The translations under genes and the position numbers were made by a program. The notes beneath the pieces are model-generated. The model was given only the letters and a program-made list of their open reading frames with translations. It ran no database searches and had not been told where the DNA came from. A stretch of 64,000 nucleotides of DNA from the NCBI GenBank assembly GCA_038030265.1, contig CM075943.1, forward strand, positions 36,828,001-36,892,000, written 5' to 3'. Positions 11,985 through 23,149 of the stretch are shown here, piece by piece. Source of the stretch: Corythucha ciliata (taxonomy: Eukaryota; Arthropoda; Insecta; Hemiptera; Tingidae). The first letter of the stretch is position 1, and every line of letters begins with the position of its first letter.

Positions 11985-13060
11985 GGAGGGGTTCTACCAT
12001 AATTCAGATTTACTCTTTCCTCTATTCTGAGTTTTAGCCACAGAATTGCCTCTGCGCAGGAACTGCAAATTAGAATTTTCGAAATTGTAGCCGTGAATTA
12101 GCGGTTTTCCAAAATTTTTGCCGCGATCTAAGCGCTTTTATTAGCCGAGAATTACCGCATTTCCTCAACTTTAGCCGTGAATTAGCGCCTAGCAGATTTT
12201 CTCAAAATAGTCAGCCTTTTTAAAATTTATTTATTTATTACATTACCTACCTATTTATTTATAGCTCTCAAAAAGCAAAAAATCCGTTTTAGCAGCGAAT
12301 GAGCTGCAGCTTCTTGTCTTGTGCATTGAGTTTTTGATTCGTTTGTTTGTTTTTTTAATTTAAGCGTTTTTATTTACTTCTTAGTCATGCGAATTAGCGA
12401 TTTATCTCCATTTTTTCCGCGAGTTACCACGTTTCCTCAATTTTAGCCACGAATTAGTGGATTTTCTCTATTTGATTCTTGAATTAACGTTTTTTAAATT
12501 CAATTTTAGCTGCGTATTATATTTCTGAATTTTACCCGTGAATTATTCCTTGATTTCACCTGCTAATTGCCACTGCTACTCAATTCCAGCTCCGAATTAG
12601 AGGATTTTAAATTTTTCACGAAATCCGGGAATTAGCGTTTTACTCCAGTTTACTTGCTTATAAGCGCTTTTGTTTTGTTTTTTGTTTGTTTTTTTTTTCA
12701 CACATCAACATTTACCACTTTACAAAGGTTTGTCTCCGTTTTAGCTGCGAATGAGCTGCGAGCGCCGGGAATCAGCAGTTAGTCTCGTAAGTGTTAGGCA
12801 CGAATACGTGTGGGGTTTTATCACATCTATCCATGAATTAGCGTTTTTCTCAATTTTAGCCTCACACTTTTAGCGGTGAATTATTTTTTAGTTTTAGCCG
12901 GGAAGCGTCTTGCTCTATTTTATTTGCAAGTGAGCGTTTTACTTCAATTTTAGGCGGGAATTAGCCGATTTTTTCAGTTCGTTCAGTTCCACGAATAAGG
13001 TGATTTTCTCAATTTTAGTCATGAATGGGGAACTTGAATGAATGTCCGATTTGAGAGAAA
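11985..13060. repeat. degenerate array, unit about 35 bp (core TTTTAGCCGCGAATTAGCG)
   Basis: The words TTTTAGCC, GCGAATTAGCG and TTTTCTCAATTTTAGC recur throughout with spacings of about 30-45 bp and heavy divergence. Stretches of T/G-rich low complexity are mixed in. The same array type recurs at 23150-24110 and 60010-60740. No protein is encoded. Confidence 0.6.
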
Positions 13061-13270
13061 AGTACAGATGAATTGGGGAGAAGGAAATCAACGGTATAGT
13101 TGCAGCCCGTCAGGTAATTTTAAAATCAATCGCTAAGTTCTTCAGGAGGGATTGAGGAAATTGACGTCAATGTTTAGTTGCGAAGCATTTGAGAAATTTT
13201 TCGTTTACAAATACATAACAAGAAAAATGAGGAAGTTTCACATTTTACAAATATTTTTTTTCGATGAGGC
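13015..13270. repeat. partial copy of the GGGGAACTTGCA MITE family
   Basis: It begins GAATGGGGAACTTG and shares GAGAGAAGGAAATCAACGG-like, GACGTCAATGTTTAG and GAAGCATTTGAGAAAT segments with 58575-58972, and in inverted orientation with 42571-43017. The distal half is missing. Confidence 0.55.
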
Positions 13271-14207
13271 ATATCAATCCTTCCACGTAAATAAATAAAT
13301 AGGTAACATTTTTAAACCCTGCACGCGGGTTTGAAAGCATTTGTTGTTTCGAGAAACAATGGACCTGGGTGGGGTTTGGCTTAGCTTATCCCTCGGAGTG
13401 TGACTCCCAAATGCGTCTCCGTAGCGTAATGAGCCACTTGCACATTTTTTGGAAACATTTTTTCCTTAAAGGTAATAAAAATAGAAAAGGGTTGGCGCAT
13501 TTTTTTTTCAATATCAACGAAAATTTAAATTGATTTAATTTTCAAAGTAGGGAATTTTATGGGCCAGCTAAAAACACCCCGCGCCATGTTGATTTCATAT
13601 CCGAGTGTGATGACGTCACTTAGTTCGAACCAAATTCGACAAATGACATTAACACAGTGAATATTGCTTTATTATTCAATTTTATTGCTTTTTTCGAGAA
13701 AGAAAATAATGAAAATTTTAATAAATATTAAAATATTAAAAAATATTATAAATTATAATAAATATTCGAATACACATTTGAACGAGCCTCACTTGCTCTT
13801 GTGATATCGTAACACGAGAATGCTTGTTTTAGCGGCGAAAGATTCCCAAAAATGTAATGAAGAATGAAATAAAAAATAACTCCACATCTTTCAACTTCCC
13901 TCTATCATGTGCAAAGTAATGTCAGTCTTCAAACATCAAAATTGGCAACACTTAAACCTTGCCTTGGCTCTTACGCGGGCTTTTTCCTCTCAGTTCTTCA
14001 CCAGATCTCGAGGTGAGCAGAAGTTGATTTGAAAACTGGTAAGTGTTTTTATTACTCCTCATTCATCTGGCATGTTTTATTCCTCTTGAGTAGTAATTAA
14101 GGAAGCAGTGCTGCATGTGTTTGGTACCTTAGGTGATTACAAAAAGTCACATTTCCTTTTCATTGGTTCAAGTAGCGTAGTTTTCGACATATTCAAGGCT
14201 TTGTAGT

Positions 14208-14297
14208 GAAATCTCATTCATCTGGATCTCATTAATCTGGATCCTAGAGAATTCAACAAGCCAGATGAATGATATACCTGCCAGATGAATGAAATAA
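14208..14297. repeat. left subterminal repeat cluster (CATTAATCTGG / CCAGATGAATG)
   Basis: Two direct CATTCATCTGG/CATTAATCTGG motifs are followed by two inverted CCAGATGAATG motifs immediately upstream of the transposase ORF. The spacing and mixed orientation look like transposase-binding sites. The equivalent cluster is on the far side at 17531-17622. Confidence 0.55.
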
Positions 14298-14325
14298 GTC
14301 GTTGGATGTTCCAGAACTCGAGACC

Positions 14326-16957
14326 ATGGCGCCCAATAAAAAAATGTCCAGAGATGAGAAACTCAGAAGAAAGAGGGAAGCTGAAAGGGCTCGATACGAG
14401 AGGATGAAAAACGACGCCGAAGCATTAGAGGAGCGAAGGAAGAAATTGCATACCAACTACGAAGATAGAAAGAGACGGAAGGCTGTGAAGATGGTGAGTG
14501 AAATGACTGAAAGGGAGAAAAGAAAGAAGAGAAAACAGTGGAGGCAGAACAGCAGGGCATACGCAGAGAGGAAGAGGAGTCAAAGAATAGTGACTGAATT
14601 TTTGGACCGTAATTCTCCCCCAAATTCAAGCGATGAGGATTCTTCACAACCAAGTACTCCTCCAGTGGCAGTCCGGCCATCGTCATCAAAACAAGCTAAC
14701 TCGGGGCGGAAGAAAGTTCGAAGAGACAGATCGAAACTATTTCGGGAAAATATAAAACTCACTGAAATGAACAAAAAACTACAACGTGACAGCTCTCGAA
14801 TCAAACAGCGGTTTTACCGATTAAAAAGGAAAATTCAGTCACACGATTCTCCGTCAAAAATAGTCAGCAACATTATGAGACAGGGTGCAAAAGTGGTCAG
14901 AAGACGATTGCTTCTGGCAGAAGCGGTCCAGGCAGATATTCATGACAAATATCGGCAGTTAAAATCCCACAAAAGCAAATCGATTTTCCGAGAATTCATT
15001 GCTGGAAATCAACGTCAGTTGCGTAAATACCGATTGATTAACACCTTCCACACTTTCAGCGAATGTATTTTTAGGCGGCGACCTGCGACAAACAACCGGA
15101 ATGTGGCTCGAAAAATGAAGGCAATTAATGACTTTGTTCGTCGGGATGTTGGAGTTTTTTTTTGAACAAGACGACGTTACCAAATGCTGTCCAGGGAAAA
15201 GAGACACCATAACATTCAAGAAATTGAAGAAACAAAAACGGTTGCTGAATGATTCCCTAAAGAACTTACACGGCCGGTTCAATAAGTCACACGCGTACAA
15301 TTTAAGTTACTCCTCGTTTTGCCGCTTAAGGCCATTTTGGGCAGTCGTTCCAAAAGTGAGTGAACGGGACACGTGCAAATGTCTGGTCCACGAAAATATG
15401 TCACTTGTGATTGGAACTCTCCATCGCTACAAAGTCATCGCAGAAAATAGCACTACGGCAGTTTTGAGTAAGGTATGCTGTGATCCAATGAACGCCAACT
15501 GTTTGTTTCGAAAATGCACGTGTTGCCAGCATAAAACTACTCATTACAGAACCTTTGATGGCGCTCTCCAAGTGCAGTATCACCAGTGGATCAATACAAA
15601 AGCTGATTACATGGATAAGAACACCAAGACACGCAAAACTGTGAAAAAGATTAAAAAAGAGCAACTTACGGCGACCCTTTATGACCTCGTTCATATTTTC
15701 GAAGATAAGCTGGAAAGCTTTTTCCAACACGTTGGAAGCATACGTCACCAAAATGCACAAGTAGCTCACCTGAAACGTTTCCTCACCGTTGGTGATGTTT
15801 TGATCACTGCAGACTTCAGTGAAAACTACTGCTTGAAATATGGAACTGAAGTGCAGTCGTTCCATTTTGGGGGCAGTAGGCAACAGATTTCACTGCATAC
15901 TGTTGTAGTGTATTTCAAAACTGAGCACTTCGGGCCGGTTAAAAGCAAAAGTATTTGCACAATGTCTGATGTTCTGGACCACGACGCACCATCAGTTTGG
16001 GCCCACATGCAACCCGTGTTTGAATTTATTAAATCATTAAAACAAAAGATTCAAAATTGCCACTTTCTTACTGATGGCCCCAGTGCTCAATATAAAAATA
16101 AAACTGTATTCTATTTGTTATGTAATGCACTGGTTCATCATTTCCCGGATGTGAAATTCGCCACCTGGAACTACCATGTCTCAGGACACGGCAAAGGAGC
16201 TGCAGACGGCGTGGGTGGATGCCTCAAGCGGACAGCCGACCGGCTGGTGGCTCAAGGCAAGGACATCGCCACGTTTGACGCGTTGACTTCGGCACTACGG
16301 GCTGAATGAAGAAACATCCTCATTCATGTCGTCACAGGAGACGATATTTCGGCTGTGAGGAACATCCTGCCTAACAACTTAAAGACATTCAAAGGGACGC
16401 TTCAAGTTCACCAGGTGGTGTATTCCAACGAAGAACCAACGAAGATTAAACTCAATAAGCTAAGTTGCTTCGAGTGCTTCGAATGCTCCAAATTCAAGAT
16501 CGGCGAGCATAGTCAATTTCAAGAGGAAACAACTGTACCACCAATCGAGGACATTGACCCAACTCAAGTACTGGAAATCACCTCTCATGAAGTGAACGAG
16601 TTTCCCGGACACCATGAGCCCTCGGAGGAAACGGTCGCGACAGTAGAAGATGTCGAATCCATTGCCTCCGAGCATCTCAAAACGGCCGAAGAACTCGAAG
16701 TAAATGATTACGTTCTAGTCAGATTCTTAGTCAAAAAGAAGTTTGTATTCTACATTGGGATGGTTTCCTCGAAATTTAGCCAGAATGATTACGACGTTTC
16801 ATTTTTAAGGAAAAAAAATAATTATTACATATTTCCCTTTGTTATCGATTTGTCCAGCGTTATACTTTCGGACGTGGTAGCGAAATTGCGCCCACCTGCA
16901 ATAACGAGGAATAGATATTTTTTCAAGGAAAATTTAAAAGAGTTCAATGTTCGTTAA
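14326..16957 (+). pseudogene. DDE/RNase H-like transposase, broken by one frameshift and one stop
   Basis: The chosen start is ATG 14326 in a good ACCATGG context. The first frame runs to 15165 and encodes a very basic coiled-coil N-terminus (EKLRRKREAERARYERMK), consistent with DNA binding. At a run of nine T (15155-15163) the frame shifts by one. The second frame (to 16309) carries a Cys/His-rich zinc-binding stretch (CLFRKCTCCQH) and an RNase H-like core: TADFSENY, FLTDGPSAQYKN and HGKGAADGVGG supply the spaced acidic and His residues. A single TGA (16307-16309) interrupts an otherwise continuous frame to 16957. That last part ends in a Tudor/SH3-like fold candidate (NDYVLVRFLVKKKFVFYIG). 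Related transposon proteins are common in insect genomes as uncharacterised proteins. I cannot assign a superfamily name. Sequencing error could mimic the single-base shift. Confidence 0.65.
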
Positions 16958-16998
16958 TACAGAAACAATCATTCTTAAATGAGGGTGCTGAAATGATT

Positions 16999-17142
16999 TA
17001 TAGCGTTCCCCATTTGCACAAAATTCTGCAACGGGGCTATTCATTTCCACCCGTCTTCTCCACTAACATATGATTTAATTCAGTGAAGACGGGTGGAAAT
17101 GAACTTCCCAAATGCAGAATTTTGTGCAAATGGGGAACGCGA
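16999..17142. mobile_element. foldback MITE, GCGTTCCCCATTTGCAC termini
   Basis: The termini TAGCGTTCCCCATTTGCAC and its reverse complement flank a hairpin that includes the palindromic arms TTCCACCCGTCTTC / GAAGACGGGTGGAA. A near-identical copy in opposite internal order lies at 46936-47081. Fragments are at about 20420-20480, 30385-30530 and 46600. Confidence 0.7.
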
Positions 17143-17530
17143 TTAGTAAAACAATTGAAGGTGGGCGGAATTTCGCTGTATTTTTTCAAGGTACAGTTTT
17201 AAAAAATTTTTTTAAAAGATTTTTTAATGTGTGAGTCGTTTTCTGAAGTTCCTTTTAAAAGTTACTCTGATTTTTGTAGGTGCTTAAATGAGTTACTCGA
17301 AAAGACTAAATTCACTTTTGGAATATTTCAATTCCAATAAGTGTGACTACTTGAAAGGCTGTGTAATTTGACTGAATAGAAATATAAAATTATTACTTTT
17401 TTGAACAATCCAGGCTTTTAATTACCTTCTCCTTTTAAAAGAATGGTGACGACATGATGTACTGAACGAATCTAAATCCAAATTTATTCTTTGAACAAAT
17501 TCTACGAAATGAAGTGTTCCATTTTACATC

Positions 17531-17622
17531 GAATTCATTAATCTGGCTTGATTTTCATTAATCTGTCCTCAATCTCATTAATCTGCATGCTTCAAATTTT
17601 CAAATTCATGTATCTGGGGTTG
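17531..17622. repeat. right subterminal repeat cluster (CATTAATCTGG-like)
   Basis: Four diverged copies of CATTAATCTGG/CATGTATCTGG occur within 90 bp. They match the left cluster at 14208-14297 and support assignment of both to the same transposon. Confidence 0.5.
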
Positions 17623-17973
17623 CATCATTTTTGATGAATTGCTGCTGTCACAAATTGTTCAGAGACCCCAGCACAGGCGATTTTGATAAAGAAATCAAAA
17701 ATTGGACACAGTTAACAAGCAGAAAATTCCTGCCTAAAAAAGTGCAACTTTTGTGAGAACGACCCTTATCCTGACTTCATCCTTCGCATTCAGAAAGGAA
17801 GAGCCAGAAAACAAGAAGAAACTAACTAATGAAGCCACTGAAGGCTTCCGACCTCTATGATTATATGATAATTGAATTTACTCACGTCAAAGTAGTCTTC
17901 ACATCAGAAGAACCTTGTAGATTGATAGAACCGGACCATGTTGTTCTCGCCTGCATGCTTTGAACCACTTCGG

Positions 17974-18055
17974 CGGAGCTGTGTTATTCATAGGCACCGT
18001 TATATAGTTTTTCCGGAGCTGTGTTATTCATAGGCACCGTTATATAGTTTTTCCG
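17974..18055. repeat. perfect 40-bp tandem duplication
   Basis: A 40-bp unit beginning CGGAGCTGTGTTATTC is present twice head to tail with no visible differences. This indicates a recent event. Confidence 0.85.
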
Positions 18056-18582
18056 GAGTTTTTAAAGTTGTGCTCTTGCATTGAGGCACGAAGAAGTATT
18101 TGTACATATTTTATTACGCCTCAAAGCAAATGAATAAAAGTAATAGCAATAGTAAGATAGGACTTGGAACAGCGATCGTAAAGTGATAACAGGCACAAAG
18201 AAGGAAATGATAATTTGATAAGAGAAAATAAGTATACCTATTCTGCGGAGCCCAGTTTCTGTAAGTTCAGACGGACTATTTAATTCCATTTTAATGTGTA
18301 AAATTATTTTTAAATAACGAAAGAAAATGAGTATGAAACTATGAATCTCCAAACCAATAACAGTCACTCGAAAAAAGTTGAACTAAGTGACGTCACAGAC
18401 ACTCAGCCAATCACAAGGCGTTGTGACGAGTGCGAAAATTAATGAATTTTTATGACTAATTTAATAATTATTGGCACGATTTTGAGAGCACTTTGTTGCG
18501 ACAAGTTCATATTTAGTTTCTACCTAGCCAAAAAAAAGGGAAAAAAAAAAATGTCTCCCTAGAAAATTCCGACCCATGCAAG

Positions 18583-18712
18583 TTCCTAATTGGCAGCGTG
18601 CTGAACTGGTACCCGCGTCCAGAGGTTGCGGATTCAAATCCCGCAGGGGAGCCATTTCTTCTCGAAACTCGAATCGTGTTGGGCTATGCCCTTCCATCGT
18701 CGTCCGGCTAAC
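18583..18712 (+). repeat. tRNA-derived SINE
   Basis: The head contains an A-box-like TGGCAGCGTGCTGAACTGG and a good B box (GGATTCAAATCC at 18630-18641), and ends GGGGAGCCA. No matching 5' acceptor strand is present, so it is not a functional tRNA gene. The tail GTGTTGGGCTATGCCCTTCC recurs with few changes at about 30617-30650, as expected for a dispersed SINE. Confidence 0.6.
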
Positions 18713-19180
18713 ATTAGTTTAATTAATTTATTGCTTACTGATTGCCAATATTACAAGAACTAATATACACTAAGATATATAGCTTTGGCTATACCAACGC
18801 CAATTCATGTCTAAAAAGTGTAAAGAGCTTCAATCGAGTGGATATACATTTTGAAATTCGAGTTCCCTCCAACTACATATTTAAAAGCGGTGCCACGACT
18901 AGAAAAAACGCACGTGTGCATTGCTTCACTTAACCACCCAAGATTATATAGTCATCGAACACAATCCTTTTTGATGTGAAAACCCGATTTCATACAATCA
19001 GACCAGACAGCCCCATTTCAATAATTACAGTATAATTAGTCTAGGTACATTGGTGCAATTTACATTGGATTTCTTCTGCGTTACAATTAAATCTTGTTCC
19101 TTCCCATCCATCTCGAAGTTCTCTCCCCAGGTTGTGGAGGACTTTCCTTCTAAGAAGGGGAAAGAGGCGCATTAGAACCA
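18713..19180. other. intergenic, no gene recognised
   Basis: AT-rich unique-looking sequence between the SINE and the promoter of peptide gene 2. Confidence 0.5.
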
Positions 19181-19187
19181 TATATAA
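19181..19187 (+). promoter_or_regulatory. TATA box of peptide gene 2
   Basis: TATATAA lies 63-69 bp upstream of the ATG at 19250, with a plausible start site near 19212. The layout is the same as for peptide genes 1, 3 and 4. Confidence 0.5.
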
Positions 19188-19249
19188 TAATCTAAAAGCT
19201 TTACCTTGATATAGAATCAAGATCACACTGCACCCTTGAAACAACGACT

Positions 19250-21100
19250 ATGCAACTCTTGTGGACCATTTGCGTGAGTTTTCAAAACATGACGTAACTA
19301 CTTCGCTCTTTTTTCAATGGCCAGAACCCACAATGACGTCTGACGTTATCAGACCTTTTTCATTTTCGTCGACGCTTCTTATTGCGCGAAACATCCCATC
19401 AGAAAAAAGAGCACCGCGAGATCCAGTCATTTTAAATTAAAACAAGCTCCTCCCTCGTGTACAAATTGAAAAAAAGTGTTCATTTCCCAATAAGCGTAAT
19501 AATAATCCATAAATCCCTGGGAAGTCTATCCTCCAACACTGGCGACTCTGAAGGGACCTCTCTCTTTCCTGGCAATGCTTTCATTTCATTTCATGAATAT
19601 TTTTTCGATCAAATGAATTAGAACGTGTAATGAGGAACTAAAGCGATTAAAAAAATTCATTTTTCAATAGAAGACGACGATTCAAAAACAACGGCGCATT
19701 CAGTTCTTTTCTGCGTTCTGAAATAGCTGAGTTATAATTTTTTTAAAGAAGGGTCTTTGATAAAAAATGTTTGGGGGGCTTTGTGGAAGAGGGGGACTTT
19801 GTGACGTTTCAAGTGTTCAAAACATCGGCGACAGACTGGAGGGGCGTCGAAGGGGTGGGCAGTCACCATAAAATAAACACCTAAGCCAAGGCTTAACGAT
19901 TTGCCACAACAGAACGCGAATTGCCAAGCGGACTGGTCCGCTCGCCAAAAAACCCCGACATACACCGTTACCGTAGTTTTTCCGGGTCCGGACCAGTCCG
20001 TGTGGCAGTTCGCGTTCGGTGTGGCGAGGCCTTAAATGAATCACTATTAAAAGTACTTTTCATTGAACTTCCTTTTGGGTGTTGGAAAGTGAGTAAAATC
20101 AATATTTATCGCTATTTCAGATGCAATGCAAGTTTCTCATTTCAGTAAAGATCGATAATGGCCTCGTTCACAAACCACATAATGCTATGTGTCTGTGGAG
20201 TTTATGCTACCTATCAAAATGCTTTATTTTTCGAGGGAAGAAATTTGTTTGGTTGCATAGACTCCACAAACGCATAGCACAGAGCTTGTGAACGGAGAAT
20301 TTGTGAGGTTTTCATTGCTGTTAATAATAACGTTTTCTATTTGCATAAAATTCAGCTCTCAGACCAACCTCTGCCAACCATGTCCATCCATATTCTCAGT
20401 GCTATACCATAAATGTTAACGAAGAAGACGGGTGGAAATGCTCGGCACGAGAGATGAATTTTATACAAATAGAAAACGCAATATAAAAAAAATCCAGGGT
20501 CTTTTCACTTCTTTAAAACTTTATTTGAGAGACCTCTTCGCTATTTTCGTGCAACTAAAAAACGAAATTGATACTTCAAAATCCAGCCATAAAGTGAGAT
20601 TTAACTCACTCGTAGTTGAACGAATTTCACGCTAACAGTACCGTATGACGCTTCAAGTGTCAAAGCAGTGAGTTTTCTGTTCTTCGCATACAGTGGGGGA
20701 AAAAACGTTCATAATTCGACGGAAAGTGAAATGCCGTTGGTTTATTAATTGTGTACCTAACTGAATCGCTCGAAGTCTCCCCACCCGTTAACAATACTCG
20801 CTGGATATAATATTATGATCCGGCAAATAAAAAAAGAACATCGACTCTCCACCCAAGTCCTCACTAAGAAAGCTTCCCTTTTCCCGTTCTCCAAATAAGC
20901 CGTGGTGATTCCAATAAAAATGCGGCCGTGTTTTTTTGTTGTTCTTTTTTCAGATACTTTTGGTGGCCGTTGCTGCCGTCTTCGCCGTACCTGAGCCTGA
21001 CCATCGTGGAGGACAAGGTGGCAATTACGGAGGTGGTTATGGTAGTGGACATCAGGGAGGAGGCGGAAAAGGCCACGGGCACGGAGGACATCGTGGATGA
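19250..21100 (+). CDS. secreted Gly/His-rich peptide 2 (2 exons, about 56 aa)
   Basis: Exon 1 is 19250-19273: eight codons, MQLLWTIC, ending at GTGAGT. Exon 2 is 20954-21100, after a TTCTTTTTTCAG acceptor: ILLVAVAAVFAVPEPDHR, then a Gly-rich tail with Q, N, Y, S, K and H, stop TGA. Both splice sites are phase 0. The assembled N-terminus is a clear signal peptide, closely matching peptide 1 (LLVAVAAVFA.PEP). The tail is shorter and less histidine-rich than in its paralogues. The intron is unusually long for this family (1680 bp against 122-697), and two foldback MITEs sit in it. Linking exon 1 to exon 2 over that distance is inference, but the exon length, terminal Cys, donor and TATA box all match the other three genes. 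Function unknown; see peptide 1. Confidence 0.65.
19887..20035. mobile_element. foldback MITE in the intron of peptide gene 2
   Basis: Inverted arms share AAGGC, GCCACA, GAACGCGAA, TGCCA and GGACTGGTCCG in the same order on opposite strands. There is no coding content. Confidence 0.6.
20161..20296. mobile_element. foldback MITE, CGTTCACAA/GAGCTTGTGAACG termini
   Basis: Inverted arms contain CGTTCACAA, GCTATG and GACTCCACA-type words around a loop. End fragments of the same family (GAGCTTGTGAACGGGCC) occur near 30370 and 58492. Confidence 0.55.
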
Positions 21101-21933
21101 AGAAAAAGAGGGGAAAAATACTATCACTAATGACACAGAACAAAAACAATTGCTGATGTCCGTAGCGATGGAACCTCCAAAAATTGTTAATAAATTTTAG
21201 AATCCAGGATAAAAATAGTTTGATTTTTATTAAAAACCGAAAATAAAAAAACTGTTACTTATCATTTCTGTGCGGTGTATTTTGATTAATTTCTCTGTCA
21301 ACAGACAAAAACCTTATCCACAACTTCAATGGAGGAATTTCCGATTTCTTATTTTATTTTATTTTTTTTCGAAAGGTGAAGTTGGTACAAGACAGTATTG
21401 AAAAAAAAAAAAAAAAATTTCTTTGTTTGGAACCTTTTTGATCCCGAAAAAAAATTTAAAAGTCGGAGAAAAGACGGAGGTAGGGGGTGACGTCACACGA
21501 CACGCTCTTCTTCAAGTACCTCTATGCCTCTAGCGTTTTCCTCTATGCGTGCGAGCGTTTTCTTCTCTAGTATCAGTCTTCCTTCTGGCCATGTCTTATG
21601 TGAAGAGACTGGTGGTTAATTTATTTTATTTTCCCATTTTATGACCTCCTATTCTATGACTTTTACAACATTAAAATGTGTGTTTTACGACGCTTATTTC
21701 CGAAAAACTGCCTTTTCATGTCGTTTTCAGTTAAAAAAATGACGTATATTTCATTATCGATTTCAGCTAATATTTTTATATTATTATTTTATTACATTTG
21801 AAATAAGTAGTATAGATGCGTTCGGTTGTAGAATATGGTGAATGAATGGTTTGAAATATAAAAAAAATATTTGTGCCAAGTTGCCGATGCTCGCTTAAAA
21901 CACCAATCACCAATTTAACGGATTTTGCACACT
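21101..21933. other. 3' flank of peptide gene 2, no gene recognised
   Basis: Contains the poly(A) signal, an A-rich run near 21400 and a perfect GTGACGTCAC palindrome (TGACGTCA at 21488-21495). Otherwise AT-rich and unassigned. Confidence 0.5.
21189..21194 (+). promoter_or_regulatory. poly(A) signal of peptide gene 2
   Basis: AATAAA about 90 bp after the stop codon. Confidence 0.55.
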
Positions 21934-22080
21934 TATGGTGGATTTCACCACCTCGGCTTGAGGTCTGCCGTTTAAATAAGCCTAACCTTGTTAACATAAA
22001 ACTCAATGAATTTTTTTTCTTTAGTCCAACTTCATGTTAAGCTGAACCTTAAGCCTATAGGTGGTGAAATCCACCATTAG
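21934..22080. mobile_element. foldback MITE, TGGTGGATTTCACCACC termini (copy 1)
   Basis: TGGTGGATTTCACCACCTC at the left and GGTGGTGAAATCCACCA at the right form inverted ends that are themselves palindromic. The interior includes a run of T. Copy 2 is at 25367-25497. Confidence 0.7.
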
Positions 22081-22966
22081 GCACTAGGCAGTCAGACGGA
22101 GGCTGTCAGTGTCTTCAGTCCCTATCCCTAAGATCTTCAGTCCCTACCCTATAAAAGCAATAACTGGCTACAACACACTGGACAGCAACTTGGCAGTTTA
22201 CAGGCCTGTGGTGAGTTCCTGACACGAACTATTCCTCTCGACGATGAAAGGGTGCAGTTTGAGGGGCTAAATTACCACAGTTTACTGCCTCCGGGGACCA
22301 ACATCTAAAGTTTAACTCCAAAAATATCACTTTCTGGGGGAGGGGGGATTATTTTGAACAGAAAATCTGGAATAGAAGGCTTCAAACGATAGTTTTCCAT
22401 CAGAGATTTAGTTTGCGACGGATTGTGTGTGTCTTTAAAGTCTGTCCACTAGGTCATGGACTCTCGAACGTGTTGCTTCATTTCGATAGTTCGATTTGTT
22501 CACTCCCGCCAAAAATTCTTCATGAACTCAACAAAAAGACTTTTACTACGGGCACTATGGTTACGTATAGACGCTACACAGTGATCGTTTGTTCCAAAAT
22601 TATTCCCGGTTCGTTATTTTTAGGAAAAGGGGCAAAGGGGAAGCTCATTCCATTAAATTCAAGGGAGTACGAGATTCCATCCCTAAGTGGACAGAGTTTA
22701 GTTAAAGTGACCGTTTCTGCCCAAATTCAGCTGGTCGAAAATGAGAGTTTATTGGATTTACCCAATTTTCTCTTCCCCTGAGTGGCGGCCTATCGTCGAG
22801 GCTCTTTCTCACTGATTTCGAGAATGTCGGGTGGGCAGCCCCCCCCCCCTTACAACCATCTTTTTTGCGATGATTCTATATGGCACCCAGAAAACGTGGC
22901 AAAAAGGTCAAAAGTGGGTGTGTCTGATGTTTCATATTTTGGTGTGACATATTTTTCGTCAGATCT
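22081..22966. other. unassigned region with a TATA box and a 5'-exon-like segment
   Basis: TATAAAA at 22150-22156 is followed about 30 bp later by ACACACTGG and then a GTGAGT donor at 22211, the layout of a short non-coding first exon. No matching second exon was found. A 122-aa frame at 22413-22781 has no recognised domain. A C-run (about 22839-22847) is present. Confidence 0.3.
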
Positions 22967-23099
22967 GGGGCCGTATTCCGAAGCCGTGTGAAAATGCCGC
23001 AAAAAAGCGGTTGCTATGGCGGGATAATGTTATTTCTTATTCGGCGTCCTTGGATCCCGCTTGCGGCATTTTTTCCCGACCGTTCAGAATAAGGCCCCG
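22967..23099. mobile_element. short foldback MITE, GGGGCCGTATTC termini
   Basis: GGGGCCGTATTCCG at the left and CAGAATAAGGCCCC at the right enclose a hairpin with AATGCCGCAAAAAAGCGG and its partner. The outermost bases resemble the 5820-5957 MITE, while the interior differs. Confidence 0.55.
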
Positions 23100-23149
23100 G
23101 GCGGAAAATACGTTTTATCAATCGTGATTTGACACTTTTTCTTTATAAG

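Larger units (their letters stand above)
13601..18405. mobile_element. decayed autonomous DNA transposon (candidate boundaries)
   Basis: The transposase pseudogene (14326-16957) is bracketed by matching subterminal repeats. Further out are candidate terminal inverted repeats: GAGTGT, a 1-3 bp spacer, then TGACGTCACTTAGTTC at 13603-13627 and its reverse complement at 18376-18405. This gives an element of about 4.8 kb. The outer boundary is uncertain, because TGACGTCA palindromes also occur elsewhere in the window and I see no clear target-site duplication. A MITE (16999-17142) and a 40-bp tandem duplication (17974-18055) lie inside. Confidence 0.5.

Noticed and set aside
14363..14804. Ser-rich minus-strand frames opposite the transposase
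   Set aside because: Antisense shadows of the Lys/Arg/Glu-rich coding strand.
18583..18653. Functional tRNA gene
   Set aside because: A B box and weak A box exist, but there is no complementary acceptor stem and no consistent anticodon arm. The shared SINE tail explains it better.
20757..21200. Frames of 90-130 aa on both strands over exon 2 of peptide gene 2
   Set aside because: Shadows. The family alignment fixes the + frame at 20954-21100.
22413..22781. 122-aa open frame as a gene
   Set aside because: No recognisable domain, no homologue in the window, no splice or promoter support in frame.
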